64,000 bases of DNA from Vitis vinifera (taxonomy: Eukaryota; Streptophyta; Magnoliopsida; Vitales; Vitaceae): assembly GCF_030704535.1 (NCBI RefSeq), contig NC_081822.1, forward strand, positions 36,230,001 to 36,294,000, read 5' to 3'. The notes below the pieces were generated by a model. That model saw only the letters and a program-made list of their open reading frames with translations, was not told where the DNA came from and searched no databases. Made by a program: the position numbers and the translations under genes. This document shows positions 1 through 11,540 of the stretch, piece after piece (positions within the stretch are counted from its first letter, which is position 1; each line of letters starts with the position of its first letter).

Positions 1-468
1 CACAAGCATTCCAGTATTATCCCAAAATTGATATCCAAGTGGAAAAATCTGCAATCGTTGGTACTTGGGAGCAGTCATGGCATGGAGGAAATCCTCACCC
101 CAATTCGTCTTTTCTGCAGAAACTTCACAAGGCTATCAGCTCCAAAAACGAATGTTGGCAACAAGGAAGCATCAGCCATTGTCACCTCGCTGCCAAACCT
201 TAGGTATTTGGTTCTAAATGGAGCATCCATTGAGCAGGAAAGTTTAGTGATGATATTGCAGGGCTGCAAACAGCTTATCGAGATAGATGTGAGGGACTGT
301 GATGGTTTTGATGAGGATGATGCTGAGATACTGAAGCTTGCTTCTCATATTCCTTCATTCATGTGCAAAGGTTCGTACCTTTATGACCCCTTCGATGACT
401 ATGAGCATACCCAAATAGATCACAATTACCGTGTTTATGGTTATGGTTGCTGTTATGATTATGATTGA
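1..468 (+). CDS. F-box/LRR-repeat protein, C-terminal exon (partial)
   Basis: Frame 1 is open from the window edge to a TGA at 466-468, giving about 155 residues, so this is the final exon of a gene that starts upstream. The sequence has leucine-rich-repeat character: KWKNLQSLVLGSS, then LPNLRYLVLNGASIEQESL, then GCKQLIEIDVRDC, each with the L..L.L spacing of plant F-box LRRs. It ends in an acidic and tyrosine-rich tail (DPFDDYEHTQIDHNYRVYGYG). From memory it resembles the F-box/LRR proteins of the At3g48880/SKIP19 type, which act as substrate receptors of SCF ubiquitin ligases. The F-box itself would lie in an upstream exon and is not visible. The methionine-less start is the window edge or an exon boundary, not a translation start. 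The family call is fairly secure; the exact orthologue is not. Confidence 0.72.
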   Translation, partial: HKHSSIIPKLISKWKNLQSLVLGSSHGMEEILTPIRLFCRNFTRLSAPKTNVGNKEASAIVTSLPNLRYLVLNGASIEQESLVMILQGCKQLIEIDVRDCDGFDEDDAEILKLASHIPSFMCKGSYLYDPFDDYEHTQIDHNYRVYGYGCCYDYD

Positions 469-1251
469 GACTCGGTGAATCTACTTCAGTTTTGACTTGT
501 TGATTAGCCTATAGCTGCTATGAGAAGCTCCCTTGTGTGCCTTCACATATATGTAATGTAAGACTCAAAATATGTTAATATTGTTTGAGCCTTTTGCAAC
601 GTATGTTTATAAATACCTCCTTCAACTATAGAATGTAATTAAATATATAAATTCTGTTGTGATTGTGTGCATTAAAGTGATTGGTAGTTACCTACTTACC
701 TAAATGCAAAATTTGTTTTTTCTTTCTCAAGTTTTATCAATGATTCCATGTCATTATGTTCACATAGAGGTGATGGGCATTGAGCATCGAAGGCAAGTTT
801 TCATGGGTTCAATGTGTAGAAAGGTAATGTAATGTGAGTTTGATTTGTGTTGATGAAGGTTGTATCAAGCAAGCATTATTTATAGTGCATATTTGATCAT
901 GAGGAGTGGGTTTTGTCGTTTTTTTTCCATATCATAATCTTCTTGAAAGAGCTTTGGGAGAAAATTTATAGGGTTAGGGTTTCATTTTGTGATCATCTAT
1001 CCATTGTTTGATTTGATCTTCATCCATACATTTCAAGAGATCCAATTTGGATATATAATCTTCATGATTTGGTCTAAAGCTTAGGAGTCTTGAGGTGATC
1101 TTATGATGGCTACCTGATATGGGAATGATCAGATGGAAGAGGCATGAAATTTTTTTATTATTGGTCATAAAGAGTTTGTTTGATAATGTTTCTATTCAAA
1201 GTGTTTTTAATGAAAACATTTTTTCTGAAAGTGTTTTTCTTTAAAAGTCTT
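469..1251. other. 3' flank of the F-box gene and AT-rich spacer
   Basis: The first 150-200 bases are probably the F-box gene's 3' UTR; AT-rich near-upstream elements of the poly(A)-signal type occur around 600-650. The remainder contains only short chance reading frames and no coding sequence I can support. Confidence 0.5.
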
Positions 1252-2392
1252 TTAAACCCTCTTAAATTTTCTCTTCAACCGACTTTTAATCTCAAAAGAG
1301 AAATTTTCACATAAAATCATTGTTAAGACAATCAAGTAAAGCAAACTCAAATGGCCAAAGTAAGAACAATTTACATGGACAAAAATTTGTTTTAATTGCA
1401 TGCATGATATAAGGAATTCGAGGAATTACTTCAAATGTAGCATCCCAAAATTATTATTTACGCAACTTCAGTACCATATGCTTATTATGTAAATGACATT
1501 TGATGCACGTAATAGTTCTCGTTACTTTCTTAGATTTTATGACCGTATTATGCAAAAAATAAGATATATGTTTGATACATACCATGTATCTTGCCAATAA
1601 CTTTCAATCGAGAACAAATCCCACTCTTCAAATTAGGCAAGTAGGACCAATGGGGTTTCTTGTAAGACTCATCCTAAAATAATAAATGCACCCAACTTTC
1701 ATTCCAAAGTTTTCTTTTCAAATTTGGATGCTACTTCGGCTACTCCCCGACATGATCATACATTGATCTAACTTACGAGACTATGAATAGGTGAAAACAT
1801 GATGTGGGTTCTACATTATGGATATGCACTCTCCATACCCCATCTCATTGAAAATGTTTTAAAAGAAAAAAAAATAAAATGAATAAATAAATAAATAGGT
1901 GTAGAGAGATAAAAGACCAATTATTCAATATCATCCTCCTATCTAAGGGAACAAAATTTAACACCACCTTTGTGGATATCTAGTTACTAGATGATCATTT
2001 CAGATCATATCAAATATTCATTTCTTTTACTATTCTTCTCTTTTTTTTTTCTCACATTTTCTAATAAATTTTATAGAAATCAAATATGACCTAAATATCT
2101 ATATTTGGCATAAGTACTTTAATATTTTGTCATAACTAAAACCATCAAATGATAAAAAGGAAAGAAAATCAAAGACAATACAATAATTTCAAGTCAAATT
2201 GTCTATTTGTAGTTTTTGGATGTCCTCACAATAATCCAATCTCCTTATATACTATATGAAAAATCTATGATACCGATATGGTATCATATCAAAATTTGAA
2301 TTTGAATTGTTTAAGTATATGATAAAATCTGGATCATTGAATGATGGTGTAAGTAGTGATATTAAAAATAATATGCTTTCTTAACAAATTTA
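1252..2392. repeat. 1.1 kb direct duplication, copy 1
   Basis: This block begins AACCCTCTTAAATTTTCTC and ends near ATTAAAAATAATATGCTTTC. It is repeated in the same orientation at 3514-4631, with long runs of near identity, for example the stretches around 1590-1700 versus 3790-3900 and around 2150-2300 versus 4390-4540. No long reading frame is conserved between the copies. The ends are not TG...CA, so LTRs are unlikely; a segmental duplication or an unrecognised repeat family is more likely. Confidence 0.8.
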
Positions 2393-3513
2393 GGAGTTTA
2401 TATTTTTACTTTACAATATTTTGCCAGTAGTGCTTTCATTATAAAGGCTTTGAAGGGAATATCACTTGGTGTTAATAAACCCAGTAAAAGCGTTTTAACA
2501 GTGTTTTTTGATAATGTATTATATAATGCATTACATGATTTTTGGAAGAATCACTTCAAGTGATCCTCAAATTTTAAAAGCTTGTAAAATATTTAGGTTT
2601 TATTTGGAAAGTATTTTCAAAAACAGTTCTCAAAAATAGCTTTTAAAAAATATTTTATGATATTTTGTAAAATGGAAGTCTATTTGAAAAATTAAAATAT
2701 TTTTAACTTGTTTTCTATGTTTTGAAAACAACTTTTATATGTAGTGTTTTATTTTTTATCATTATTCATATTTGTATCATTATTTTTTAAAACATTCCTA
2801 AAAAAAATAAGTTAAAATAATTAAAAGATGCTATTTAAAAGCATCATAATTTTTTGTTTTTTTACCAGGTGTTTTCCTTTTTTTCTATCGAGATAACAGA
2901 AAACTATTTTAATTTATGTAAGAGAGTGATTCTATGTAATAGAAATAATTTTATTTTAAAATCACTCGCAACAAACTTTTTAGTATTGAGATTTTGATCA
3001 AAAATGTACTTTTGACAATGTTTCTTTTCATAATAGGGTCATATAACCAAAAAATTGGATTTTGAAAATAATTATCTAACTTATGATAAAGTGGTATATC
3101 TTTCAAATTTGGATTTGGTTACAGAAGGGCGGTAAGACATGCTTTTGGGCTTCAGCATGGGATATAAAGGTCCACTAATTAGCAATTTTATTTTCATTTT
3201 CAATATATTTATTTATATTTATATTTATCTATTATTTAATTTGAAAATATCAAATATAAAAAATAAATATTATAAATTTTAAGTTTCTTCTTACATATTT
3301 TAGATTTTTTATAATTATTTTTAATTTTTATAAAATATAAATTATATATTTATAAAGTCACTTATTCGACTATGATCCGACCATCGATCCAAACATTGAA
3401 GTGTGAATAATAACTTTTTTAATTCAATTATCAATTCAATTTAATACCACTAATCTTCTAGATTTTTAAACCTTTAGTAAACATCTCATTTTTGTTTGGA
3501 ATAAAGTTTTTTT
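2393..3513. other. AT-rich spacer between the duplicated blocks
   Basis: This is very AT-rich sequence with homopolymer runs. I see no gene, no terminal repeats and no conserved reading frame. Confidence 0.5.
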
Positions 3514-4631
3514 AACCCTCTTAAATTTTCTCTTCAACAGGCTTTTAATCTCAAAAGAGGAGTTTTCACATAAAATCATTGTTAAGGCAATCAAGTAGAG
3601 CAAACTCAAATAGCGGAAGTAAAAACAATTTATATGGGCAAAAACTTGTTTTAATTGCATGCTTGCTATAAGGAATTCAAGGAATTACTTCAAATGTAGC
3701 ATCTGAAAAATATTTACGCAACTTCATTACCATAAGTTTATTAGGAAAATGACATTTGACACATGTAATAAAGGATGTGTTTGATACATACCATGTATCT
3801 TGCCAATAATTTTCAATCGAGAACAAATCCCACTCTTCAAATTAGGCAAGTAGGACCGATGGGGTTTCTTGCAAGACTCGTTCTAAAAATAATGTACCCA
3901 ACTTTCATTCCAAAAATGATGTACCCAACTTTCATTCCAAAGTTTTCTTTTCAAATTTGGATACTACTTCGGCAACTCCCCAACATGATAATACATTGAT
4001 CTAACTTATGGGACTATGAACATGTGAAAAAGTGATGTGGGTTCTACATTATGGATATGCACTCTCCATATCCCATCTCACTGAAAATGTTTTAAAAGAA
4101 AAAAAAATTAAAATTAAAATTAATTAATAAATAAATAGGTGTAGAGAGATAAAAGACCAATTATTCAATATCATCCTTCTATCCATGGGGACAAAATTTA
4201 ACACCACCCTCGTGGATATCTAGTCGCTAGATAATCATATCATATCATATCAAATATTCGTTCTTTTTACTGTTCTTCTTTATTTTTTTCTTTCACATTT
4301 TCTCATAAATTTTATAGAAATCAAATGTGACCTAAATATCTATATTTGACATAAGAACTTTAATATTTTGTCATAACTAAAACCATCAAAGGATAAAGAG
4401 GAAAGAAAATCAAAGACAATACAATAATTTCAAGTCAAATTGTCTATTTGTAGTTTTTGGATGTCCTCACAATAATCCAATCTACTTATTTACTATATGA
4501 AAAATCTATGATACCGATATGGTATCATATCAAAATTTGAATTTGAATTGTTTAAGTATATGATAAAATCTAGATCATTGAATGATGATATAAGTAGTGA
4601 TATTAAAAATAATATGCTTTCATAACAAATT
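3514..4631. repeat. 1.1 kb direct duplication, copy 2
   Basis: This is the partner of 1252-2392 in direct orientation. It carries its own extra micro-duplication: the phrase GTACCCAACTTTCATTCCAAA occurs twice in a row at about 3895-3943 but once in copy 1. It also lacks about 30 bases present in copy 1 near 1525-1555. A weaker third relative of the phrases AAATTAGGCAAG and TTTCTTTTCAAATTTGGA lies around 6185-6275. Confidence 0.8.
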
Positions 4632-7316
4632 CTCAAAAAATATAATTAATAATTTATTAAACATATTTTTAAAATTAAAAAAAATTAAAACAATTTTTAA
4701 ATAGACCCTAAGTCAACTCGACTATTAAGTTTGACATAGCATTCAGCTAATTGAACTTGAATAATTTAGAAAAATACCTACTCATAATAGGCCAATAGTC
4801 ATTCACCACCTTAGATAAAAGCTTGATTATTATTATTATGTGAGAATGATAATACCCTTTTCATAAATTTTGGATTATGAAACTTTTGAATGAATATCAT
4901 GGATGAGAAGCTTAATGCTTCAAATTAGGGTGTTTTTTTTTTTTTTTTTTTTTTTGGAAATGGGGGATGCAATATGAGTAGTTAGGTTTCACTACAAGTT
5001 CAATTTTCTTCCACCACAACAACTAAGCAAAAGCAAGAACAATCCAAGGAAATATCAACAAAAATCCACCTAAGTGAGATAAAATATCTAGAAACAATTT
5101 CTTCTTTTTCAATAAAAATAATAATGCAAGTTTTTATTAACTCCTTTAACAATAGAGACTATTAGAAATACATTAATATTTAAGATGAAAACCTTCTCAT
5201 ATTAGACATACAAAGAAGAGAAGAGAAGAGAGTGGAGAGAGTACTTTACAAAATTTTTCACAAGGCCAAAGTAGAAGTTGAAGGGATTCACCCCAAATCT
5301 TCACATTCACACTTGGATTAACCCCATTGACTCGTACAAAATGCCTTAGAAAAAAAAGTTATGGTTTTTCTCCCTTTTTCTCTTCTTTTCTTGACCGACT
5401 CAAATCGGCTTCTTTCAATAGTAAGGAAAAAAAAAATAAGAAGAAGAAGAAAAACGACCCTAACTAGTGTCATTATTGGACTTAAAAACCAACCATGAGA
5501 GTAGCCCAAACTGTGGGCTTTGTAATAAAAGTAACCATTGCTTTTGAAATATTTTACCAAGTTAATTCCTTTTTATCACATCAATATTCATATATTTTTA
5601 TTTTTTATTTTTTATTTTTTTTATGCCAAAACCATATTCAGTAATCACGGTTTTAGCTATAATAGTCATTAGTTGAGGTTTTAAAAACCACATATGGTCA
5701 TGGTGGTTTTAATCTTAAGTTAAAATGATAGTTATCAATAGCGATTTTAATAAATAAAAAAAAAATCAGTGATAAAGTAGATGATGATGTGTCAAAAGAT
5801 TACTGGTCAATGATTTGAAAGGTAACGTGTATCAATAATTTTCTTTTTTCATTTTTTTTTATTAAAAGAATGGTTTTGCCACCTTAAAAACAACATATCA
5901 TTGATTGAACTCATTAGTCGGTAGTCCAACATTTTTTTTTTTGTAATATATATATGCCAATTTAGAAATTGTGTGGAGATAATTTGGTAATTGTAAAGTA
6001 ATTTTAAAATTTAAAATTATTTTAAAAACATGACTTCAAAATTCAGAACATGACCTAAAAATCTCCCTTTCGATATAAATTTCTATTTGACTTTTCACAA
6101 ACCATGATAGACTTAAAAATAATTTTCTAATTACCAAAACTGAAAAAAAAAAAAAATTTCCAAAATTACTTTACCAAAAACCCCTAAATTAGGCAAGCAC
6201 AAAGACCATTCCGGACTTTGTTGCCCAACTCATGCTAAAATATCTGTCCGAAGTTTCTTTTCAAATTTGGACTCCTTAAGATATTTTGATTATAATAATA
6301 ATAGATATACATTAGCACACAGGTGTGAGGCTATCCACAGTTGAAAATGAGAGAGAGTCAAAGAGTGTGTGATGTAAGTAAAATGTGTCAAAATTCATGT
6401 TAACAGCTGGCCTTTGCGCGTTCTCTTCATTATTATTCATGCACTTCTTTTTTAGGTATGAATATCTACTCAACGTCGTATTACCAATTTCTCCTTTGTT
6501 TTATTCTTTTTCTTTTGCTTTTTTTATTCATATAATTTGGGATTTACTATGCCATGAGTCTGTCTAATGGAATTATTTATTATATTTCAAAGAAAGTGGA
6601 CTTTTTGTCGGATAAATTCGTCTCAAAATATGAGAAAAAAATCAATCAATAAATTATATACACCCACTTTCGTAATTATTTTTGAAACATGTTAATAATT
6701 AAAAAAATAATAATAATTTTATATTGTTAAATATTGAAATTGGATTATTTTTAAATAATATTTTTAGTTGTTTTTAATTATTTTTACTTATTTTATAGGG
6801 ATTGTTTTAAAAAATAATTATATATAATAATTGAAAGTAAAATATTATATATAAAATTGTTTTTAAAAAGCTCACTTTTAACTTACAATTATCTCAATTC
6901 TTTATATTTAAATTTTACTTCTTTGTATTTAAGGTTTTTTTATTCAATTTTTATATTTTTATTTAGTAATCAAAATTTAATGATATATATTGAAGGCGCA
7001 AATTCAAATTTTGGTATAATAATAAATGGGTAACGAGTAACGGGTAACTTATCATTTAAAAAAAAAAAATCATATCATCCAGATGAATTAAAATAAAAAT
7101 AATTTAAAGAAAAAAAAAAGGAGAAAATTTAAGAGAAAGAAAAAGAAAGATTAAGGGTAATATAGAAATTTCAAATGGGATTGTCCTCATGTACTTTTTG
7201 AGTGTCCTTCCAAGAATCCACCCGACCCCACACGTTGCCAGCTATTTTGCCCTTCCCAAGGACACCATCTCCTTCTCTACTTATTCTGTCATCTGGGCCA
7301 TCGCTCCACAGCCTTT
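4632..7316. other. AT-rich spacer and upstream region of the ERF gene
   Basis: The region contains a T(23) tract at 4933-4955, a purine-rich patch near 5220-5240, and a short degenerate relative of the 1.1 kb duplication at about 6185-6275. A possible 260-bp inverted-repeat element sits at 5623-5882. I could not find a convincing TATA box close to the ERF start. No coding sequence is supported; the small frames here are chance. Confidence 0.4.
5623..5882. mobile_element. possible small inverted-repeat (MITE-like) element
   Basis: GCCAAAACCAT near 5623 and ATGGTTTTGCC near 5872 form an inverted pair with 10 of 11 matching bases, about 260 bp apart. Inside are further short palindromes such as AAAACCAC/GTGGTTTT at about 5684-5711, a pattern seen in subterminal regions of CACTA- and MITE-type elements. 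I could not identify a target-site duplication, so this is a weak call. Confidence 0.25.
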
Positions 7317-7841
7317 ATGTCTTCTTCACAGCCACGCCCCTCTCCTTCTTCTCAGCTCAAACCCAAACGCCAATCCGATTCTCCCTTTCGAGGTGTCCGG
7401 AAACGCAGCTGGGGCCGGTACGTTTCAGAAATTCGCCTTCCGGGTAAGAAGACCCGGGTCTGGCTGGGATCTTTCGGGTCGCCGGAGATGGCCGCTCGGG
7501 CCTACGACGCCGCTGCGTTCTTCCTCAGGGGCGACTCGGCCTGCCTCAACTTCCCCGAATCGGCCGAGTCGCTGCCCCGCCCAGAGTCGTCTTCTAGAAG
7601 GGACATCCAGGTGGCTGCTGCAAAGGCGGCAGCGGAAAACTCTGCTGCTGGAACGGATACCAGCGCTGGGGTTCGGGACCTGAGCTTGGAGGACTGGTGT
7701 GGGTTTGAGGTTGGTGATGAAACGACGCCATTTGGAGGGCCGGTACACAGTCCTCTCAGTTTTGAGTCGTTTGAGTGCTTGTTTGATGATGTAACGACGT
7801 CGTTTGGCGATGAAGTTACGTTTACTAACTACCCCTGGTAA
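7317..7841 (+). CDS. DREB-type AP2/ERF transcription factor
   Basis: This is an intronless gene of 174 codons ending in TAA at 7839-7841. A single AP2/ERF DNA-binding domain occupies about residues 24-80. It contains the three-strand signature [17 protein letters not shown], the WLGSF turn, and the helix [16 protein letters not shown] ending in LNFP. In the usual numbering it has Val14, typical of DREB rather than ERF factors, but Leu instead of Glu at position 19. The C-terminal half is acidic and Ser/Phe-rich ([25 protein letters not shown]), a plausible activation region. It should bind GCC-box or DRE-like promoter elements in the nucleus. The short length and lack of introns match the ERF020/ERF021-like DREB members, but the exact subgroup is from memory. 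Codon use is much more GC-rich than the flanks. The start at 7317 is the first ATG in this frame; longer overlapping frames starting at 7189 and 7202 are shadows. Confidence 0.93.
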   Translation: MSSSQPRPSPSSQLKPKRQSDSPFRGVRKRSWGRYVSEIRLPGKKTRVWLGSFGSPEMAARAYDAAAFFLRGDSACLNFPESAESLPRPESSSRRDIQVAAAKAAAENSAAGTDTSAGVRDLSLEDWCGFEVGDETTPFGGPVHSPLSFESFECLFDDVTTSFGDEVTFTNYPW

Positions 7842-7962
7842 TTTTCACAATCGAGTGGATGAAGCTGAGCTTGTGGTGGTTAATGTGTATATATATGTAA
7901 ATGGAAGAGTGAGAAATGGAATGGTTTTATTTTCTATCATTTTTCGTCTTTTGGCTATGTTT

Positions 7963-8113
7963 GGTTCCGAAAATTTGGTTATGAAAAATTTGAAGGAAAA
8001 TGCATGGGTTCCGAAAATTTGGTCATGAAAAATTTGAAGGAAAATACACGGTTCCGAAAATTTGGTTATAAAAAATTTGATTGGTTATGGAAAATTTGAA
8101 GGAAAATGCATGG
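7963..8113 (+). repeat. 44-bp tandem repeat, about 3.3 copies
   Basis: The phrase GGTTCCGAAAATTTGG recurs at 7963, 8007 and 8050, each followed by a (T/C)ATGAAAAATTTGAAGG-like segment, giving a 43-44 bp period. The array lies 120-270 bases past the ERF stop, so it is in or just beyond that gene's 3' UTR. Confidence 0.85.
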
Positions 8114-11100
8114 AAAGAAAATACGAAGGAAAAAGGGGAAGGAAATACGAGGAAAATAGAAAGGAAAAATATATAAAAATTTGATAATTTTTTTTTTGTT
8201 ATTTTAAATTTATTTTATTTATTTTAAAATAATTTAAAAATATATAAATTTTTAATTAATTTTAATTATATTTGATATTTTTATTTTTTTATAATATAAT
8301 CAAATATCAAAAAAATCATTATTTTATTTTATTTTTTTTAGTATTTTGTTGAGAATCAAACCTAACTTTTAATTATAAATTCTAAGTGAATTATTAGAAA
8401 AAAACTAGTGGAAAGAGAAATTTTATGAGTGGATGAAGAACAAAGGGGAAATTTTCTCAAATTCATCAATGACTTGTCACGACAATATATAGCAAAGAAA
8501 TGACTTGTCATCATATCACATAACAAGACCATAAGTAGTGGATGCCTATTTTTCCAAAATTTTGATTTTTCTTCTCAAGGAATGACCAATGGACCCACCT
8601 TATCTAGATAAACCTTCCTTTGACAAGGTTGCATTCGGGGAGACAACTGAAAAATAGTAATCATGAGTAGAATTATTTTATTTACTCTCGTGGACTTGGT
8701 ACATGATAAAATCATTATTAAAACAATTTAATTATAACACATCAATCCAATGTAATGCGCAAGTAAACCATAATTTAATAAGTTTGTCATGTCCTAAAAT
8801 GGTAAAATATATATATATATATATTAAAAAATATTACTATATTAATATATTTAGTCTTTGCATTAATACATCGCTCCATTGTATTAATAAAAAATAATTC
8901 AATAAATTTATTCTATTCTAAACGGAATAGTAGAACTAGATATTTATTTTTATACTCTAATGACATCTAACACATCATATTAATGTATTAATATCAACAA
9001 TTTAATGCATTAAAATTATTAATTTATTTTTACATATAAAATGTATTTAAGCTCCATAAAAAAATAAATAAATAAATAAAGCCAACCTCTTTAATAGCTT
9101 ACCGCGAAAGCCATTTATAGGACTTAATGAAGTATTAATAATGCTAAATCATGGTATCTTTAAAGTCAAGCCTTCAACTTTATCTTAATTTCGAAGTGAA
9201 GGCAAAAAAGTAAACCGATATTACAAACTACACCTACATGATATTTTCTATGGGTTAAGCCTATTGAAAAAGCAAATAAACGAAATTAGATTTATTGCCA
9301 CAAAAATTAAGAATATTTACAGCATGTGGCTGATCAGATACTCAATTCAGTTAATTTAATGCATCTCAATGGCATTCTTCATTGTAAAACCAGTTGCTTT
9401 TTTTTTTTTTTTTTTTTCATTTTCATTTTTACAATTAAAAAATTATAAATAATTCAACAATCATATTGGGTAAACATTTTTTACCATTTATTTTTAAATT
9501 TTGATAGCAATTTTTTTAAAGGTACCAAAAATTTTTTATGCCCAATTTTTTTTTTTTTTATTTGAAAAAAAATATATCTTATACTTCTTTACCAAACAAA
9601 CAACTTCCGTTCATTACCCATATTTGAAAAATATTTGAATTTGTTGTAAAATCATCAAGAAATATTTTTTCTAAAAAAAAATCCCTTAATTACCTAGTGT
9701 GTGTCTATATATATATATATATATAATTTTTTAAAAAAAATCAATAAAAATTTACAATATAATTAAAAAAATTATGGGTACATTACAAAAATGCTCTTAA
9801 TTCTTTCAATTTCCAAAAAATATCAATGGAGAAATTCATATAACAAAAATATATGCATATTGGCATGAATTTTATATGATATCTTTAGATGTATCTAATT
9901 TATTAAATCTTAATAGAATGACCTATTCAAGAATATTCGGACACATATAGTTTAGGGTTAGTATTGGTTCAAAAAAGAAAAAAGAATTTAATAGTTAAAT
10001 TGGGGTAGAGCTTAAAAATAAAAATAAAAAACATTTTTGTAATTTTCCAAAAATTTATTCATATTTTCTACCATAAAAATTATAAAAACACCTCAATAAT
10101 TAAGCACCAAACATAATTAAAAACAAAAAAAAAACAAATAAATTAGGCATCAAACATCTGAATCTAGGTTTATGTTGCCATCAAACATTGAAGTTAGAAA
10201 TTAATGAACGAGTATATCATGCATGATGACATGCTCTCTCAGTCACACACACTGATCGGTTGAGAGCATTCTAACTCAAATAATGCTGATTTAATGAGGC
10301 GCCGCATTCGACTCAGGAAGCTATTTGCTGTTATTAGTATAAAGTCTGTTGAGCCATGAAACCCACATGATTCAACTGCCAACCCTACGAACCAAAACCC
10401 TAGCTTCATCCTCTTTAGACTTGTTGCACTGCTAGCCACCCCATGAACTTAAGAAGAAAACTTCCATTCTAGGGGTTTTCTGTCTTAAAGTTTTAAGCAG
10501 TTTTGGTAAAAATGATCATCATCGCATCTCAGTGAGCATCCTCAAAAAGGTATTTAGTGGCCTATTTTTAGTTCACTTACCAACTAACCAAAGAATTTGT
10601 TATTTTTAGGTGAGAATGTAGAATTTTTCTCTTTGAAGTTTATTGTATTTTCAAGTTCATTCAACCTAAATTATGATAATATTGTAGGACATTTCTTGTG
10701 TTAAAATTTTAAGCATTTTCGATTGATAATTAATTGTCTATTTTTTTTTGTATACTTAGCAACCTATAAGGATTAGTTATTTTCCCATTAGCACATATAA
10801 TTTTAATTAATTTCTTTTCAAATCTTGTTGCACTTTAATCTCATTAATCCGATTGAGATTATGATAAACCCTAGGCTCGATATTAGTTAGGTTTAAAAAC
10901 TAATACCATTTATCTTATTGAGGAAAAATTTAGAATCTATTTGATAGTGATTTTAAGAATTAATGCTTTTAACCTTTGAAGCACTAAAAATTTTTTATCA
11001 AAAAAGTTTAAGTACTAGAAATGTTAGAAGTTATTCCTAGAATTACCTTTAATCAAAGTCTTACTCAAATTAAATTCAATCTTTAACGTGATCATCTTCC

Positions 11101-11340
11101 AAATCTTGTTGACATAGACTTGACGGGATTTGCTCTCCTCTTGAATGCTAAAGAAAAGGAAAATTTTCAACTTCCCCCCTCCCTCCATTGGAATCACCAA
11201 GAACATTGATTTTTGCATTCAAGGAATCATTTTCAATCGTTTTCACCTTAAAATCTCGTATCCCTGAACATGATGTGTTCGACCACACAGCATTTTTCAT
11301 GGCTGAAATTGCTTGAACCCTAAGATTAACTACCCACCCT
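8114..11340. other. AT-rich intergenic region between the ERF and galactosyltransferase genes
   Basis: The region contains (AT)n tracts at about 8809-8823 and 9708-9724 and several homopolymer runs. One minus-strand frame of 66 codons at 10239-10439 begins with a good ATG but has no recognisable family or partner exon, so I do not call it. No other gene is visible. The last 200 bases probably contain the galactosyltransferase promoter. Confidence 0.5.
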
Positions 11341-11356
11341 ACCCATCTTTCACCTC

Positions 11357-11367
11357 TATATGTATAA
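11357..11367 (+). promoter_or_regulatory. TATA-like element of the galactosyltransferase gene
   Basis: TATATGTATAA lies about 180 bases before the preferred start codon. A start site some 30 bases downstream would put two other ATGs (11389, and 11418 in frame) into the leader or make 11418 the start. The match is good but unsupported by transcript data. Confidence 0.35.
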
Positions 11368-11540
11368 GACCCTCTCAACTTAGCTCAAATGCCATTTAAT
11401 CTTTTGTTGTTTCCTTCATGAAGCTCTTCTTCGCTAAGACAGCAAAGGACAGGGTCCAGCAGCCAGAGAAAAGAAACCTAAGAGCTTATTTCCCTCATTC
11501 GAATCGAGCTTTGTGGCCTGGGAAGCTTGGGGAGAAGAAT

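Noticed and set aside
1252..4631. The 1.1 kb direct repeats as LTRs of a small retrotransposon
   Set aside because: The repeats do not end in TG...CA, no primer-binding site or polypurine tract is visible, and the 1.1 kb between them has no coding or conserved features.
4990..4999. CACTACAAG, like a CACTA transposon end
   Set aside because: No matching inverted CTTGTAGTG end or 3-bp target duplication was found downstream.
10239..10439. 66-codon minus-strand frame starting with a good ATG
   Set aside because: No recognisable domain, signal peptide or partner exon; the length is within chance expectation.
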